A stretch of DNA of 64,000 nucleotides from Phytopseudomonas straminea (GTDB taxonomy: Bacteria > Pseudomonadota > Gammaproteobacteria > Pseudomonadales > Pseudomonadaceae), in contig NZ_FOMO01000001.1 of the NCBI RefSeq assembly GCF_900112645.1, positions 558,001 through 622,000 on the forward strand, given 5' to 3'. The notes under the pieces are model-generated. The model ran no database searches and was not told the origin of the DNA. It saw only the letters and a list, made by a program, of their open reading frames with translations. Shown here piece by piece: positions 1 through 11,200 of this stretch; positions within the stretch are counted from its first letter, which is position 1, and each line of letters begins with the position of its first letter. The position numbers were made by a program, and so were the translations under genes.

Positions 1-450
1 CCGAGCAACCCGGCAGAGAGCGTCGACAAGCGCGTGCTGACCCTCAACCAGCTGCGCGCCTCGGTGCTGCGCGACCTGGCCTGGCTGTTCAATACCATCG
101 CCCCGCTGACCAGCGACGACGAGGCCCTGACCCGGGCCGGCAGTTCGGTGGTCAATTTCGGCCTGCCGCCGCTGGCCGGGCATAGCGCCTCGAGCATCGA
201 CATTAGGGCGGTCGAGCGCCTGCTGACCAAGGCCATCGCCGACTTCGAACCGCGCATCGTGCGCTCGTCGCTGCGCGTGCGCGCCCGCCAGGAGGCCGAG
301 GAAATGAACCACAACTCCCTCAGCTTCGAGATCGAGGGTGATCTCTGGGCCCACCCGATGCCACTGCGCCTGCTGCTGACCACCGAACTGGATCTGGAAA
401 CCGGGCACGTCCAGGTATTGCCCGCCGACGCCTCACGGAGACGCCGATGA
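1..450 (+). CDS. tssE: TssE, T6SS baseplate wedge protein (5' end outside window)
   Basis: This is the 3' part of tssE, the gp25-like baseplate component of the type VI secretion system. The frame is open from base 1 and remains open upstream of the first internal GTG at 34, so the true start lies outside the window. The visible 149 residues include the gp25/GPW-type core (N-T-I-A-P-L, then FGLPPLAG, then an arginine-rich strand) and end in a run of four arginines. The stop overlaps the tssF start by ATGA, indicating translational coupling. Followed by tssF, tssG and clpV in the order of the P. aeruginosa H1-T6SS locus. Identity rests on position and family resemblance. Confidence 0.88.
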   Translation, partial: PSNPAESVDKRVLTLNQLRASVLRDLAWLFNTIAPLTSDDEALTRAGSSVVNFGLPPLAGHSASSIDIRAVERLLTKAIADFEPRIVRSSLRVRARQEAEEMNHNSLSFEIEGDLWAHPMPLRLLLTTELDLETGHVQVLPADASRRRR

Positions 451-2306
451 ACCCGCGCCTGCTCGGTTACTACAATCAGGAGCTGCAGCACATCCGCGAA
501 AGCGCGGAGGAGTTCGCCCGTGAATTCCCGAAGATCGCCAGCCGCCTGAGCCTGTCCGGCGTCGAGTGCGCCGACCCCTACGTGGAGCGCCTGCTAGAAG
601 GTTTCGCCTACCTGACTGCACGGGTGCAGCTCAAACTCGACGCCGAATACCCGACCTTCACCCACAATCTGCTGGAAATCGCCTATCCGCACTACCTGGC
701 ACCGACGCCGTCGATGACCGTGGTGCAGTTGTGCGCCGACCCCAACGAAGGCTCGCTGAGCAGCGGCTTCACCCTGGAGCGCGGCGCTTCATTGCGCGGT
801 GCCCTGGGCAGCGAGGCGCAGACCGCCTGCGAATACCGCACCTGCCAGCCAGTCACCCTGTGGCCGCTGGAGGTCACCCAGGCCAGCTATTTCGGCAACC
901 CGAGTACCCAGCTCGGCCGCCTGGCGGCCAGCGAACCGGGCGCCAAGGCCGCCGTGCGGCTGCGTCTGCACACCGGTGCCGGGCTGCCGTTCAATGCGCT
1001 GGATCTGGATAACCTGACCTTCTTCCTGCATGGTGCCGACGAGCAGCCGTTCCGCCTCTACGAACAACTGATGGGCAACGTCTGCGCACTGTTCGTCCGT
1101 GCCGTGGATGGTTCCTGGGTCGAACGCCTGCCGCCGGACAACCTGCGCGCGCGTGGCTTCGATGACCAGGACGCTGCCCTGCCGGTGGTGCCCCGCGCCT
1201 TCCAGGGCTATCGCCTGTTGCAGGAATACTTCGCCCTGCCCAACCGTTTCCTGTTCGTCGAGCTGACCGGCCTCAAGCGCGCCGTGCAGCGCAACGCCAG
1301 CCAGGAACTGGAGCTCGTGGTGCTGTTCAACCGCCTCGACAACAGCCTGGAAAACAGCATCGGTGCCGAGCAGTTCCGGCTGTTCTGCACCCCGGCGATC
1401 AACCTGTTCGCCCGCCGTGCCGACCGCATTCACCTGAGCGACCGCGTGCACGAGCACCAGATCATCGCCGACCGCACCCGACCGCAGGATTTCGAGATCC
1501 ATTCGGTCACCGAGGTCAGCGGCCATGGCAGCGGCCCCGAACAGCCGTTCCAGCCGTTCTACGCGGTGCGCGACCCGTCGCGTTATGGTCGCGAACAGGC
1601 CTGGTACAGCCTGCGCCGCGAGCCTCGCGTGCTGTCGAGCAAGCAACGGCGCAACGGCCCGCGCTCGACCTACGTGGGCAGCGAGACCTTCATCTCCCTG
1701 GTCGACGCCAACCAGGCGCCCTACCGCCATGACCTGCGCCAACTGGGCATCGCCGCGCTGTGCACCAACCGAGACCTGCCGCTGTCGATGCCGATCGGCG
1801 GCACGCGCAGCGACTTCACCCTCGAAGACAGCGCCCCGGTGGTCGCCGTGCGCTGCCTGGCCGGCCCCAGCCGCCCACGGGCCAGCCGCGCCCACGACGC
1901 CAGTGCCTGGCGTCTGATCAGCCAGCTGTCGCTCAACTATTTATCGCTCAGCGAGCAAGGCCAGGGCGCCGCGGCGCTGCGCGAACTGCTACGCCTGTAC
2001 GGTGATGTCGGCGACAACGCCCTGCAGCTGCAGATCGACGGCCTGCGCAAGGTCACCGCCCAGCCATGCACGCGGCGCCTGCCGATGCCGGGGCCGATCG
2101 TATTCGGGCGTGGCCTGGAGATCGGCCTGGAGTTCGACGAGAACGCCTTCCGCGGTACCGGCGTGTTCCTGCTCGGTTCGGTGCTGGAGCGCTTCCTGAC
2201 CCGATACGTGTCGATCAACAGCTTCACCGAGACGGTGCTGCGCACCACCGAACGTGGCGAAGTGATGCGCTGGAGGGCCAAGCCCGGATGTCGGCCGACG
2301 CTGTGA
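447..2306 (+). CDS. tssF: TssF, T6SS baseplate subunit
   Basis: Baseplate protein TssF (VasA/ImpG family), which with TssG, TssE and TssK builds the wedges around the VgrG spike in the cytoplasm. The product is 619 residues, the family's usual length. The N-terminus ([18 protein letters not shown], later [20 protein letters not shown]) is characteristic of the family. The start overlaps tssE by four bases and the 3' end overlaps tssG by 19 bases, so the three baseplate genes are tightly coupled. No frameshift or truncation is visible. Confidence 0.95.
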   Translation: MNPRLLGYYNQELQHIRESAEEFAREFPKIASRLSLSGVECADPYVERLLEGFAYLTARVQLKLDAEYPTFTHNLLEIAYPHYLAPTPSMTVVQLCADPNEGSLSSGFTLERGASLRGALGSEAQTACEYRTCQPVTLWPLEVTQASYFGNPSTQLGRLAASEPGAKAAVRLRLHTGAGLPFNALDLDNLTFFLHGADEQPFRLYEQLMGNVCALFVRAVDGSWVERLPPDNLRARGFDDQDAALPVVPRAFQGYRLLQEYFALPNRFLFVELTGLKRAVQRNASQELELVVLFNRLDNSLENSIGAEQFRLFCTPAINLFARRADRIHLSDRVHEHQIIADRTRPQDFEIHSVTEVSGHGSGPEQPFQPFYAVRDPSRYGREQAWYSLRREPRVLSSKQRRNGPRSTYVGSETFISLVDANQAPYRHDLRQLGIAALCTNRDLPLSMPIGGTRSDFTLEDSAPVVAVRCLAGPSRPRASRAHDASAWRLISQLSLNYLSLSEQGQGAAALRELLRLYGDVGDNALQLQIDGLRKVTAQPCTRRLPMPGPIVFGRGLEIGLEFDENAFRGTGVFLLGSVLERFLTRYVSINSFTETVLRTTERGEVMRWRAKPGCRPTL

Positions 2307-3301
2307 ACACACTGGCGGCGATGGCCGAAACGCCCTGGAATTACGACTTCTTCCAGGCCATGCGGCGCATCGAGTGCAAATACCCGCAAAGCCCGCGCCT
2401 GGGCCATTCCGTGCGCCTGGTCGACGACCCGCTGCGCCTGGGCCAGAAGCCGGACTGCGGCTTCGCGCCCTCGACCCTGGCCAGCGTCATCCATGACAGC
2501 ACCGGCACGCCGCGTATCGAGCAGTTCTTCTTCGGCCTGACCGGGCCCAATGGGCCCCTGCCGATCCACCTCACCGAGCACGCCCGCGAGCGCCAGCGCC
2601 ACCACGGCGACGCCACTTTCAAACGCTTTCTCGACGTCTTCAACCACCGCCTGCTGACCCTGTTCTACCGCGCCTGGGCAGAAGCCCGGCCAACGGTGGC
2701 CCAGGATCGCGCCACCGACGACTACTGGTCGCCGCGCCTCGGCGCGCTGTCTGGCCGCGGTATGGAAAGCCTGCTCGGCCAGGGCCCGATCCCGGACGCG
2801 GCGCGCTGTTACTTCACCGGTCACCTGGCCGCCCAGACCCGCTACCCCGATGGCCTGCAGGCGATCCTCGCCGAGTACTTCGGCGTGCCGGTGGCGCTCG
2901 AGGAGTACGTCGGCCAGTGGCTGCCGCTGCCCGAGTACAGCCGCCTGGGCGCCAGCACCTGCACCCTGGGCATGGACCTGTGCCTGGGCACCCACGTATG
3001 GGATCGGCAACACAAATTCCGCCTGCGCATCGGCCCGCTGAGCCTGGCGCAATACCGCCGCTTCCTGCCCGACCAGCCGCTGCTCGCCGAACTGGCGGCG
3101 TGGGTGGCCGAGTACGTCGGCATGGAACTGGACTGGGACACCAACCTGGTGCTCAAACAGGAGGAGGTACCGCCCGCGTCACTGGATGGCGGCTGCCGAC
3201 TCGGCTTCGATACCTGGCTCGGCAAGCCGCGCGAGGATGCAAAGGATCTGCTGCTGGATAGGCATCACGTCGCCACCCAGCCGCTCACTACCCCGAATTA
3301 G
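2288..3301 (+). CDS. tssG: TssG, T6SS baseplate subunit
   Basis: TssG (ImpH/VasB family) clamps TssF dimers in the T6SS baseplate. I chose the ATG at 2288, giving 337 residues, because it follows a GGAGG-like site and begins [17 protein letters not shown], whereas the frame upstream lies inside tssF. The N-terminal stretch with YDFFQAMRRIE, and then FFGLTGPNGPLP, is a family hallmark. A 19-base overlap with tssF and an 11-base gap to clpV place it within one operon. Confidence 0.94.
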   Translation: MSADAVNTLAAMAETPWNYDFFQAMRRIECKYPQSPRLGHSVRLVDDPLRLGQKPDCGFAPSTLASVIHDSTGTPRIEQFFFGLTGPNGPLPIHLTEHARERQRHHGDATFKRFLDVFNHRLLTLFYRAWAEARPTVAQDRATDDYWSPRLGALSGRGMESLLGQGPIPDAARCYFTGHLAAQTRYPDGLQAILAEYFGVPVALEEYVGQWLPLPEYSRLGASTCTLGMDLCLGTHVWDRQHKFRLRIGPLSLAQYRRFLPDQPLLAELAAWVAEYVGMELDWDTNLVLKQEEVPPASLDGGCRLGFDTWLGKPREDAKDLLLDRHHVATQPLTTPN

Positions 3302-3312
3302 AGGACAGGAAA

Positions 3313-6015
3313 ATGAGTGAAATCAGTCGCGCCGCGTTGTTCGGCAAGCTCAACAGCGTCGCTTACAAGGCCATCGAAGCCGCCACCGTGTTCTGCAAGC
3401 TGCGTGGCAACCCCTATGTCGAACTGAGCCACTGGCTGCACCAGATCCTGCAGCTGCAGGATTCCGATCTGCACCAGATCATCCGTCAGTTCAGCATCGA
3501 GCAGGCGCGCCTGGCCAAGGACATCACCGAAGCCCTGGACCGCCTGCCGCGTGGCTCCACGTCGATCACCGACCTGTCCTCCCATGTCGAAGAGGCGGTC
3601 GAGCGCGGCTGGGTATACGGCAGCCTGATGTTCGGCGAAAGCCAGGTGCGCACCGGCTACCTGATCGTCGGCATCCTCAAGACGCCGAGCCTGCGCAACG
3701 CGCTGCTGGCCATCTCCCGTGAGTTCGACAAGCTCAAGGTCGAGACCCTGACCGAGCGCTTCGACGAAGTGGTCGGCGCCTCGCCGGAAAACGCCCTGAC
3801 CGCTACCGACGGCTTCCAGGCGGGTGCGGCACCAGGCGAGGCCAGCGGCGCCATCGCGCCGAGCGCCATGGGCAAGCAGGAAGCGCTCAAGCGCTTCACC
3901 GTCGACCTCACCGAACAGGCGCGCAGCGGCAAGCTCGACCCCATCGTCGGCCGTGACGACGAGATTCGCCAACTGGTCGATATCCTCATGCGCCGCCGCC
4001 AGAACAACCCGATCCTCACCGGCGAAGCCGGTGTGGGCAAGACGGCGGTGGTCGAAGGCTTCGCCCTGCGCATCGTCGCCGGCGATGTACCGCCAAGCCT
4101 CAAGGACGTCGAGCTGCGCAGCCTGGACGTCGGCCTGCTGCAGGCCGGCGCCAGCATGAAGGGCGAGTTCGAGCAACGCCTGCGCCAGGTCATCGAGGAC
4201 GTGCAGAGCTCGCCCAAGCCGATCATCCTGTTCATCGACGAAGCCCACACCCTGGTCGGCGCCGGTGGCGCGGCCGGCACTGGCGACGCCGCCAACCTGC
4301 TCAAGCCAGCCCTGGCCCGCGGCACCCTGCGTACCGTGGCGGCCACCACCTGGGCCGAGTACAAGAAGCACATCGAGAAGGACCCGGCCCTGACCCGTCG
4401 CTTCCAGGTCGTGCAGGTCGACGAGCCTTCCGAGCATCGCGCCATCCTGATGATGCGCGGCGTCGCCTCGACCATGGAAAAGCACCACCAGGTGCAGATC
4501 CTCGACGAGGCCCTGGAAGCCTCGGTCAAGCTGTCGCACCGCTATATCCCGGCGCGCCAGTTGCCGGACAAGTCGGTCAGCCTGCTCGATACCGCCTGCG
4601 CACGCGTGGCCATCAGCCTGCACGCGGTGCCCGCCGAGGTGGACGACAGCCGTCGACGCATCGAAGCCCTGGAAACTGAGCTGGCGATCATCGGCCGTGA
4701 AGAGGCCATCGGTGTGAACATCGGCAGCCGCCGCCGCGACAGCGAATCGGCTCTGGCCGAGGAGCGTAGCCGCCTGGCGGGCCTGGAAACGCGCTGGAGC
4801 GAGGAGAAGGCGCTGGTCGACGAGCTGCTGGCCACCCGCGCCAGCCTGCGCGCCGCCGCCGAACCGGTGGACGACACCAGCCGCGAGGCCGGCGCTGCCC
4901 GCCTGAGCGACGAGGAGCACGCCGCCCTGCGCAGCACGCTCACCGATCTGCAGAGCCGCCTGAGCGCCCTGCAAGGCGAAGACCCGCTGATCCTGCCGAC
5001 CGTCGATTACCAGGCCGTGGCCTCGGTGGTCGCCGACTGGACCGGCATCCCGGTCGGGCGCATGGCCCGCAACGAGATCGAGACCGTTCTCAAGCTGGAT
5101 GCGCACCTGAAGAAACGCATCATCGGCCAGGACCACGCCCTGGAGATGATCGCCAAGCGCATCCAGACCTCCCGCGCCGGACTCGACAACCCCAACAAGC
5201 CGATCGGCGTGTTCATGCTTGCCGGCACCTCCGGCGTGGGCAAGACCGAAACCGCCCTGGCCCTGGCCGAAGCCCTGTATGGCGGTGAGCAGAACGTCAT
5301 CACCATCAACATGAGCGAGTTCCAGGAAGCCCACACGGTGTCCACCCTCAAGGGCGCGCCACCGGGCTACATCGGCTACGGCGAGGGCGGCGTACTGACC
5401 GAGGCGGTGCGCCGTCGCCCCTACAGCGTAGTGTTGCTCGACGAGGTCGAGAAGGCGCACCCGGACGTCCACGAGATCTTCTTCCAGGTATTCGACAAGG
5501 GTGTGATGGAGGACGGCGAAGGCCGCCAGATCGACTTCAAGAACACCCTGATCCTGCTGACCACCAACGCCGGCACCGAGATGATCGCCGGGCTGTGCAG
5601 CGACCCCGAGCTGATGCCCGAGCCCGAAGGCATCGCCAAGGCGCTGCGCGAGCCGCTGCTGAAGATCTTCCCGCCGGCCCTGCTCGGCCGCCTGGTGACC
5701 ATCCCTTACTACCCGCTGTCGGACGACATGCTCAAGGCCATCACCCGCCTGCAGCTCGAGCGCATCAAGAAGCGCATCGAAAGCACCCACAAGGTGCCGT
5801 TCAGCTACGACGATGCGGTGGTCGACCTGGTGGTGTCGCGCTGCACCGAGAACGAGAGCGGCGGCCGGCAGATCGACGCGATCCTCACCAACAGCATGCT
5901 GCCGGACATGAGTCGCGAGTTCCTCGGCCGCCTGCTCGAAGGCAAGCCGCTCGCCGGCGTGCAGGTGAGCGTGCAGAACCAGGATCTGCACTATGAGTTC
6001 GCAGCTGCGCAGTAA
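3313..6015 (+). CDS. clpV: TssH/ClpV, T6SS sheath-recycling AAA+ ATPase
   Basis: Hexameric ClpB-type ATPase that unfolds the contracted TssB/TssC sheath so that it can be reused. The 900 residues match the family's usual length. An N-terminal Clp-repeat domain (about 1-150) is followed by the first AAA+ module with Walker A GEAGVGKT at 237-244 and Walker B ILFIDEAH, a middle coiled-coil region (about 420-530, rich in E/R/L), and a second AAA+ module with Walker A GTSGVGKT from 638 and LLDEVEKAH as Walker B. Both nucleotide sites look intact. A Shine-Dalgarno-like AGGACAGGAAA precedes the ATG. Directly upstream of vgrG, as in H1-T6SS. Confidence 0.96.
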   Translation: MSEISRAALFGKLNSVAYKAIEAATVFCKLRGNPYVELSHWLHQILQLQDSDLHQIIRQFSIEQARLAKDITEALDRLPRGSTSITDLSSHVEEAVERGWVYGSLMFGESQVRTGYLIVGILKTPSLRNALLAISREFDKLKVETLTERFDEVVGASPENALTATDGFQAGAAPGEASGAIAPSAMGKQEALKRFTVDLTEQARSGKLDPIVGRDDEIRQLVDILMRRRQNNPILTGEAGVGKTAVVEGFALRIVAGDVPPSLKDVELRSLDVGLLQAGASMKGEFEQRLRQVIEDVQSSPKPIILFIDEAHTLVGAGGAAGTGDAANLLKPALARGTLRTVAATTWAEYKKHIEKDPALTRRFQVVQVDEPSEHRAILMMRGVASTMEKHHQVQILDEALEASVKLSHRYIPARQLPDKSVSLLDTACARVAISLHAVPAEVDDSRRRIEALETELAIIGREEAIGVNIGSRRRDSESALAEERSRLAGLETRWSEEKALVDELLATRASLRAAAEPVDDTSREAGAARLSDEEHAALRSTLTDLQSRLSALQGEDPLILPTVDYQAVASVVADWTGIPVGRMARNEIETVLKLDAHLKKRIIGQDHALEMIAKRIQTSRAGLDNPNKPIGVFMLAGTSGVGKTETALALAEALYGGEQNVITINMSEFQEAHTVSTLKGAPPGYIGYGEGGVLTEAVRRRPYSVVLLDEVEKAHPDVHEIFFQVFDKGVMEDGEGRQIDFKNTLILLTTNAGTEMIAGLCSDPELMPEPEGIAKALREPLLKIFPPALLGRLVTIPYYPLSDDMLKAITRLQLERIKKRIESTHKVPFSYDDAVVDLVVSRCTENESGGRQIDAILTNSMLPDMSREFLGRLLEGKPLAGVQVSVQNQDLHYEFAAAQ

Positions 6016-6031
6016 TCGGTAGGAGAAAACG

Positions 6032-8101
6032 ATGGCAATCACCCAGGCAGCGCGCATGGCAGTGATCACCAGCCCCCTGGGCGGTGACACCCTGGTACTG
6101 GAGCGGCTCGAGGGCCACGACGAGCTGGGACGGCCATTCAGCCATGAGCTGGCGCTGATTTCTGAGGATGACGGCCTGTCGCTGGACGCATTGCTCGGCA
6201 AGCCCATGGGCCTGGCAGTGCAATTGGCCGACGGCAGCGACCGCTATTTCCATGGCATCGTCGCGCGCTGCAGCCAGACCGCCCACCGTGGCCAGTTCGC
6301 CAGTTATCAGGTGACGCTCAAGCCCTGGCTGTGGCTACTGTCGCGCACCTCCGATTGCCGGATCTTCCAGAGCAAGACGGTGCCGGAGATCATCAAGCAG
6401 GTGTTTCGCGACTTGGGCTTCTCCGATTTCGAGGATGCCCTGACCCGCTCCTACCGCGAGTGGGAGTACTGCGTGCAGTACCGCGAGACCAGCCTGGACT
6501 TCGTCAGCCGGCTGATGGAGCAGGAAGGCATCTACTACTACTTCCGCCACGAGAAATCCCGTCACGTGCTGGTGCTCTGCGATGCCTACGGCGCCCACCA
6601 CACGGAGCCCGGTTATGCCAGCGTGCCCTTCTACCCACTCGACGACCAGATGCGCGAGCGTGACCACATTCACGACTGGCGCATGGCGCGCGAGGTGCAG
6701 CCCGGCTCCCTGGAGCTCAACGACTACGACTTCCAGCGCCCCAGCGCGCGCCTGGAAGTACGCTCCAGCATCGCCCGCGCCCACAGCAACGCTGACTATC
6801 CGCTCTACGATTACCCGGGCGAATACGTGCAGAGCAAGGACGGCGAGCAATACGCCCGCAACCGCATCGAGGCCATCCACACCCAGCACGAGCGGGTGCA
6901 GCTGAAAACCAATGCGCGCGGCCTCGGCGCCGGCAACCTGTTCAGCATGACCGGCTACCCGCGCGAGGATCAGAACCGCGAATACCTGATCGTGGTCGCC
7001 GACTACCTGATCACTCAGGAACGTTACGAGAGCGGTAGTGACAGCGTGGCGTTCCAGTTCGACAGTGCGCTGACCTGCATCGACGCCAGCCAGGTGTTCC
7101 GCCCGCTGCCGCTGACCGCGCAGCCCATCGTGCAGGGCCCGCAGACCGCCATGGTGGTCGGCCCCAGGGACGAAGAAATCTGGACCGACCAATACGGCCG
7201 TGTGAAGGTGCACTTCTACTGGGACCGCCACGATCAGTCCAACGAGAACAGCTCTTGCTGGATTCGCGTCTCGCAGAACTGGGCTGGCAAGAACTGGGGC
7301 GCGATCCAGATCCCGCGTATCGGCCAGGAAGTCATCGTCAGCTTCCTGGAAGGCGATCCCGACCGGCCGATCATCACCGGCCGCGTCTACAACGCCGAGC
7401 AGACGGTGCCCTACGACCTGCCCGCCAATGCCACCCAGAGCGGGGTGAAAAGCCGCTCCAGCAAAGGTGGCACGCCGGCCAACTTCAATGAAATCCGCAT
7501 GGAGGACAAGAAGGGCGAAGAGCAGCTGTTCATCCACGCCGAGAAAAACCAGGACATAGAGGTCGAGAACGACGAGACCCACTGGGTCGGCCACGACCGC
7601 AGCAAGACCATCGACAACGACGAGACCGTGAAGGTCAAGCGCGACCGCACGGAGACCGTGGATCGAAACGAGACCATCACCGTGCATGGCAACCGAAGCA
7701 AGACGGTGGACAAGAACGAGACGGTCAAGATCGGCATGAACAAATCCGAGACCATCCTCATGGCCTCGCTGCAGAACGTCGGCATGGGGCGCATGGAAAA
7801 CGTCGGTCTGGGCTACAGCCTCAACGTCGGCATGATGATGAACACCCTGGTGGGCCTCAATCAGAGCACCCAGGTGGCGAAGAAGAAAACCACTTCAGTG
7901 GGTGAACAGTACGCCATCAGCGTTGGCGGCAACGACGCGGGCTCTAGCGTCACCCTGGACGGCAAGAGCATTCGCCTCGGCGCCCAGACCATCGAACTGA
8001 CTGCCGACCAGGAAATCCGCCTGAGCTGTGGGCAGAGCACCATCCGCATCACCGCCGGCGAGATCGAGATCCTCTCGCCGAAGGTGGATATCAACTGTTA
8101 G
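6032..8101 (+). CDS. vgrG: VgrG, T6SS spike protein
   Basis: Trimeric spike that sits at the tip of the Hcp tube and carries PAAR-bearing effectors. The 689 residues contain a gp27-like N-terminal module (about 1-370), a gp5-type OB fold (about 380-470, with DQYGRVKVHFYWDR and GQEVIVSFLEGDPDRPI), then a beta-helix needle rich in short repeats ending in DET or NET. The C-terminus (about 590-689) remains needle-like, with hydrophobic/glycine steps and then ITAGEIEILSPKVDIN, and I see no C-terminal enzymatic domain. An AGGAG ribosome site precedes the ATG. It is 16 bases behind clpV and is probably the carrier of the Rhs effector encoded next. Confidence 0.95.
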   Translation: MAITQAARMAVITSPLGGDTLVLERLEGHDELGRPFSHELALISEDDGLSLDALLGKPMGLAVQLADGSDRYFHGIVARCSQTAHRGQFASYQVTLKPWLWLLSRTSDCRIFQSKTVPEIIKQVFRDLGFSDFEDALTRSYREWEYCVQYRETSLDFVSRLMEQEGIYYYFRHEKSRHVLVLCDAYGAHHTEPGYASVPFYPLDDQMRERDHIHDWRMAREVQPGSLELNDYDFQRPSARLEVRSSIARAHSNADYPLYDYPGEYVQSKDGEQYARNRIEAIHTQHERVQLKTNARGLGAGNLFSMTGYPREDQNREYLIVVADYLITQERYESGSDSVAFQFDSALTCIDASQVFRPLPLTAQPIVQGPQTAMVVGPRDEEIWTDQYGRVKVHFYWDRHDQSNENSSCWIRVSQNWAGKNWGAIQIPRIGQEVIVSFLEGDPDRPIITGRVYNAEQTVPYDLPANATQSGVKSRSSKGGTPANFNEIRMEDKKGEEQLFIHAEKNQDIEVENDETHWVGHDRSKTIDNDETVKVKRDRTETVDRNETITVHGNRSKTVDKNETVKIGMNKSETILMASLQNVGMGRMENVGLGYSLNVGMMMNTLVGLNQSTQVAKKKTTSVGEQYAISVGGNDAGSSVTLDGKSIRLGAQTIELTADQEIRLSCGQSTIRITAGEIEILSPKVDINC

Positions 8102-8120
8102 TGCAGGGGCATCGCAGCGG

Positions 8121-8243
8121 ATGGATAGGTTGAGAAGCCTGATCGCGACAGTCGGTGCATCGCATGCGCAGCGCGTCTACGGCGCCCGAGCTGGTGAATC
8201 CGAGCAAGCTGCGCCAAACCCGTTCCGGGGAATTGGGTTATGA
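8121..8243 (+). CDS. possible 40-aa ORF coupled to rhs
   Basis: A short frame between vgrG and rhs whose TGA overlaps the rhs start as ATGA. It would encode 40 residues starting MDRLRSLIATVGASH and ending FRGIGL, with no recognised domain. The overlap could couple rhs translation to a leader peptide. An AGGGG-like sequence lies rather far upstream of the ATG, so expression is doubtful. It may instead be non-coding spacer that happens to be open. Confidence 0.25.
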   Translation: MDRLRSLIATVGASHAQRVYGARAGESEQAAPNPFRGIGL

Positions 8244-11200
8244 GTGGTTCCGGTCTGCCGGTATCCCATGTCGGCGAAAAGGTCGCCGGCGGGGTGATCG
8301 CCACAGGCTCGCCGACAGTGCATGTGGGCAGCACCGCGGTGGGGATCGCCGATCGCGTATCAGCCTGCCTGCCGAGTGTCGGCCAGCCCGTCAACCCGAT
8401 GCTGGGCTGCAAGCTGCTGCCTGAAGAGATCGATTTCGCCCTCACCGCCCCGGACACCTTCACATTCGCGCGCGGTTATCTGTCCAGTAATGCGCGTGTG
8501 GGCAGCCTGGGGCAAGGCTGGTGGCTGCCAGGCGAAAGCATGCAGTTGGAGCTGAGCGAACAGGCCTGTGTGCTGGTGGATGCTCAGGCACGGCGCATCA
8601 GCTTTCCCCCCCTGGCGCCCGGAATGTCCTTCTATTCCGGCAGCGAACGTCTGTGGATCCGCCGTGGTGGCTTGAATGACTCATCAGCCCAGCCCTGGCA
8701 ACCATGGGACGCCCGCTGGGCCGCAATAGCTGAGCCTCAGCAGCGAGACGAAGGCGCGATCTTCCTGCTCGACGGCAACGACCACTACCAGTTTCAACGC
8801 CAGTCTGATGGTGACTGGCGTCTGCATGCCACGTTTGGACGCAATGGCTATCGCACGGAATATGTCTGGGGTGAGCGGGGGCATCTGACCAGCATCCGCG
8901 ACAGCGCCGGGCGCAGCTATGTGCTGGTCTACCAGATGGTCTGCGCGCCCGGCGATAACGACGACGGCATGCGTTTGTTCGGTGTGGTACTCGCCAGCCA
9001 TGCCGGCCCCACGCCGATCATCGATCCACAGGCACCTGGCCTCGACTGGCTGGTGCGTTATGAATTCAACGACAGCGGTGACCTAATCGCGGTGCGTAAT
9101 CGCCAGGGCGAAGTGGTCAGGGTGTTCGCCTGGTGCAATCACCTCATGATCGCCCACGGCGAGCCGGGCGGGCTGGAGGTGCGCTACGAATGGGACGAGC
9201 ATACACCTACCGGGCGGGTGATACGGCAAACCGAAAAGGACGGTCTGGTTCGCGAGTTCCACTACCAGAAAGACAGCACCAAGGTCGTCGACAGCCTCGG
9301 GCGTATGGAGCGCTACCACTTCACGGGTGCGAGTGGAGAACAGCGCTGGACGGCGCTGACGCGCGCCGATGGCAGCAGGTTCGAGTTCGAATACGACCTG
9401 TTCGGCCGCCAAGTGGCTTTCCGCGATCCACTTGGCCGCGAAACACGTCGGCGACTCGACGGCCAGGGGCGTCTGCGCGAAGAGCAGTCGCCGGCTCGGC
9501 ACCGCTATCGCCAGGTTATCAACGAGCAAACCGACCTGCTCGATGAACTGGTGGATGTAGAGGGGCGAACCTGGCGCTTCGAGCGCGATACGCGAGGCAA
9601 CGTGCTGCGTGTCGAAGGCCCCTCAGGCGTGACGCACTACACCTATGGTGACCTCAGGCTCCCGGATCGCCCGACCTCCATCACCACTCCCACGGGTAGC
9701 GTGCGCATCTTGCAGTGGAGCACGCTTGGCCAGTTGACCAGCCACACCGACTGCTCCGGCCATACAACCCGCTACGAATACGATGCCGAAGGACAGCTTG
9801 TCGCCAGCCAAGATGCACTAGGGCAGATTACCCGCTGGCAATACGATGCACTCGGCCAAGTAACGGCAGTGATCTTTGCCGATGGAACCCGCCTGCACTA
9901 TCGCTACGACGCTCAGGGCCGGCAGATCGCGATCAGCGACGACGCTGGCAATGCCACTCAGTTCGCCTGGGACCACGCAGGTCGCCTGGTACAGGCGACC
10001 GACCCAGCTGGCCGCACGCAGCATTATCGCTACGATGCGGCCGGACGCTTGTGCGCCATGATCGATGAAAACGGTGCACAGGCCCGCTTCGTCTACGATG
10101 CCGTGGACCGTTTGGTGGAACAGACCGGCTTCGACGGTCGCGTGCAGCGTTATCAGTACAACGCCGCCGATGAATGCATAGCGCGAGTGGATGCCGACGG
10201 CCTGGAAACCCGCTATGCCTATGATCGCGATGGTCGCCTGATCGCCCGCGAGCTGCCAGGCACGCCTTTCGCGGCACCGAGCCGTGAATGCTATTGCTGG
10301 CACGCCGATGGGCGCCTGGCCAGTGTCAGCAATCCCGAATGCCAGGTTCATCTGGCCTACGACAAGGCTGGAAATCTCTGTCTGGAAAATCAGATTCATG
10401 CCGATGGCTGGGTCTATGACGTTGCCCATGAGCACGATGAGCAGGGCGTGCGCCAGCTCAGCCGCTACGGCGACGCCCCACCGCTGGCCTGGTTGACCTA
10501 CGGCCCCGGGCATCTCCACGGCATACGTGTGGCTCATGTGGAGATGGCTTTCGAACGTGATGCACTACACCGCGAGAGATACCGTGATGCGCGTCGCCTG
10601 GACCAGCCCGGCGTGCTGTTCGAACAAACGCAAGGCTACGACCCGCTGGGCCGGCTAGCTCAACAGCGGCTCAGCGCCGCCAAAGGCGCCGGCTGGCAAC
10701 GCCGTTATCGACACGATGCTTGGGGTCAGTTGACGGCCGTCGATGATGACCACTACCTGCCTCGCCGCTACCAGTACGAGCCCGGCGGGCGTCTGGTCGC
10801 CAGCCAGCAGGGCGATGCCAGCCCGTACCGCTATTGCTTTGACCCCGCGGGAAATCGCCTGGACCTTCTCGACGAGCTGGCTGGCGGCCAAGGACGGTCG
10901 AGTCATCAACACAATGAGCTGTACCGCTCCGGCTACCAGCACACGGAGCAGCGACAAGGGACAGGGCCCTCTCAGGTCAATACGATTTGGGTAGGCAATC
11001 GCGTCACGCGCTATGGTGGAAACAAGTATCGCTTCGATGCCGCCGGCAATCTGGTTGAACGCATTGGCGCCGATGGCAGCCGCCTGCTGCTGGGCTACGA
11101 CGGCGCGCAGCGGCTGGTGCAGCTCACGCGTTATGAGGCCGATGGCAGCAGCCTGGAGGCCCAGTACCGCTATGACGGCCTGGGCCGACGCATTACCAAA

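Noticed and set aside
3298..6207. A 969-codon open frame antisense to clpV
   Set aside because: It mirrors clpV in a GC-rich genome, where long antisense frames are common; the translation is low-complexity (L, A, G, H, Q) without a domain or ribosome site, while clpV has two intact AAA+ modules.
8240..8440. Eag-chaperone-dependent effector of the Tse6 kind
   Set aside because: No Eag-like gene next to rhs and no transmembrane helices before or after the PAAR-like part of this protein.
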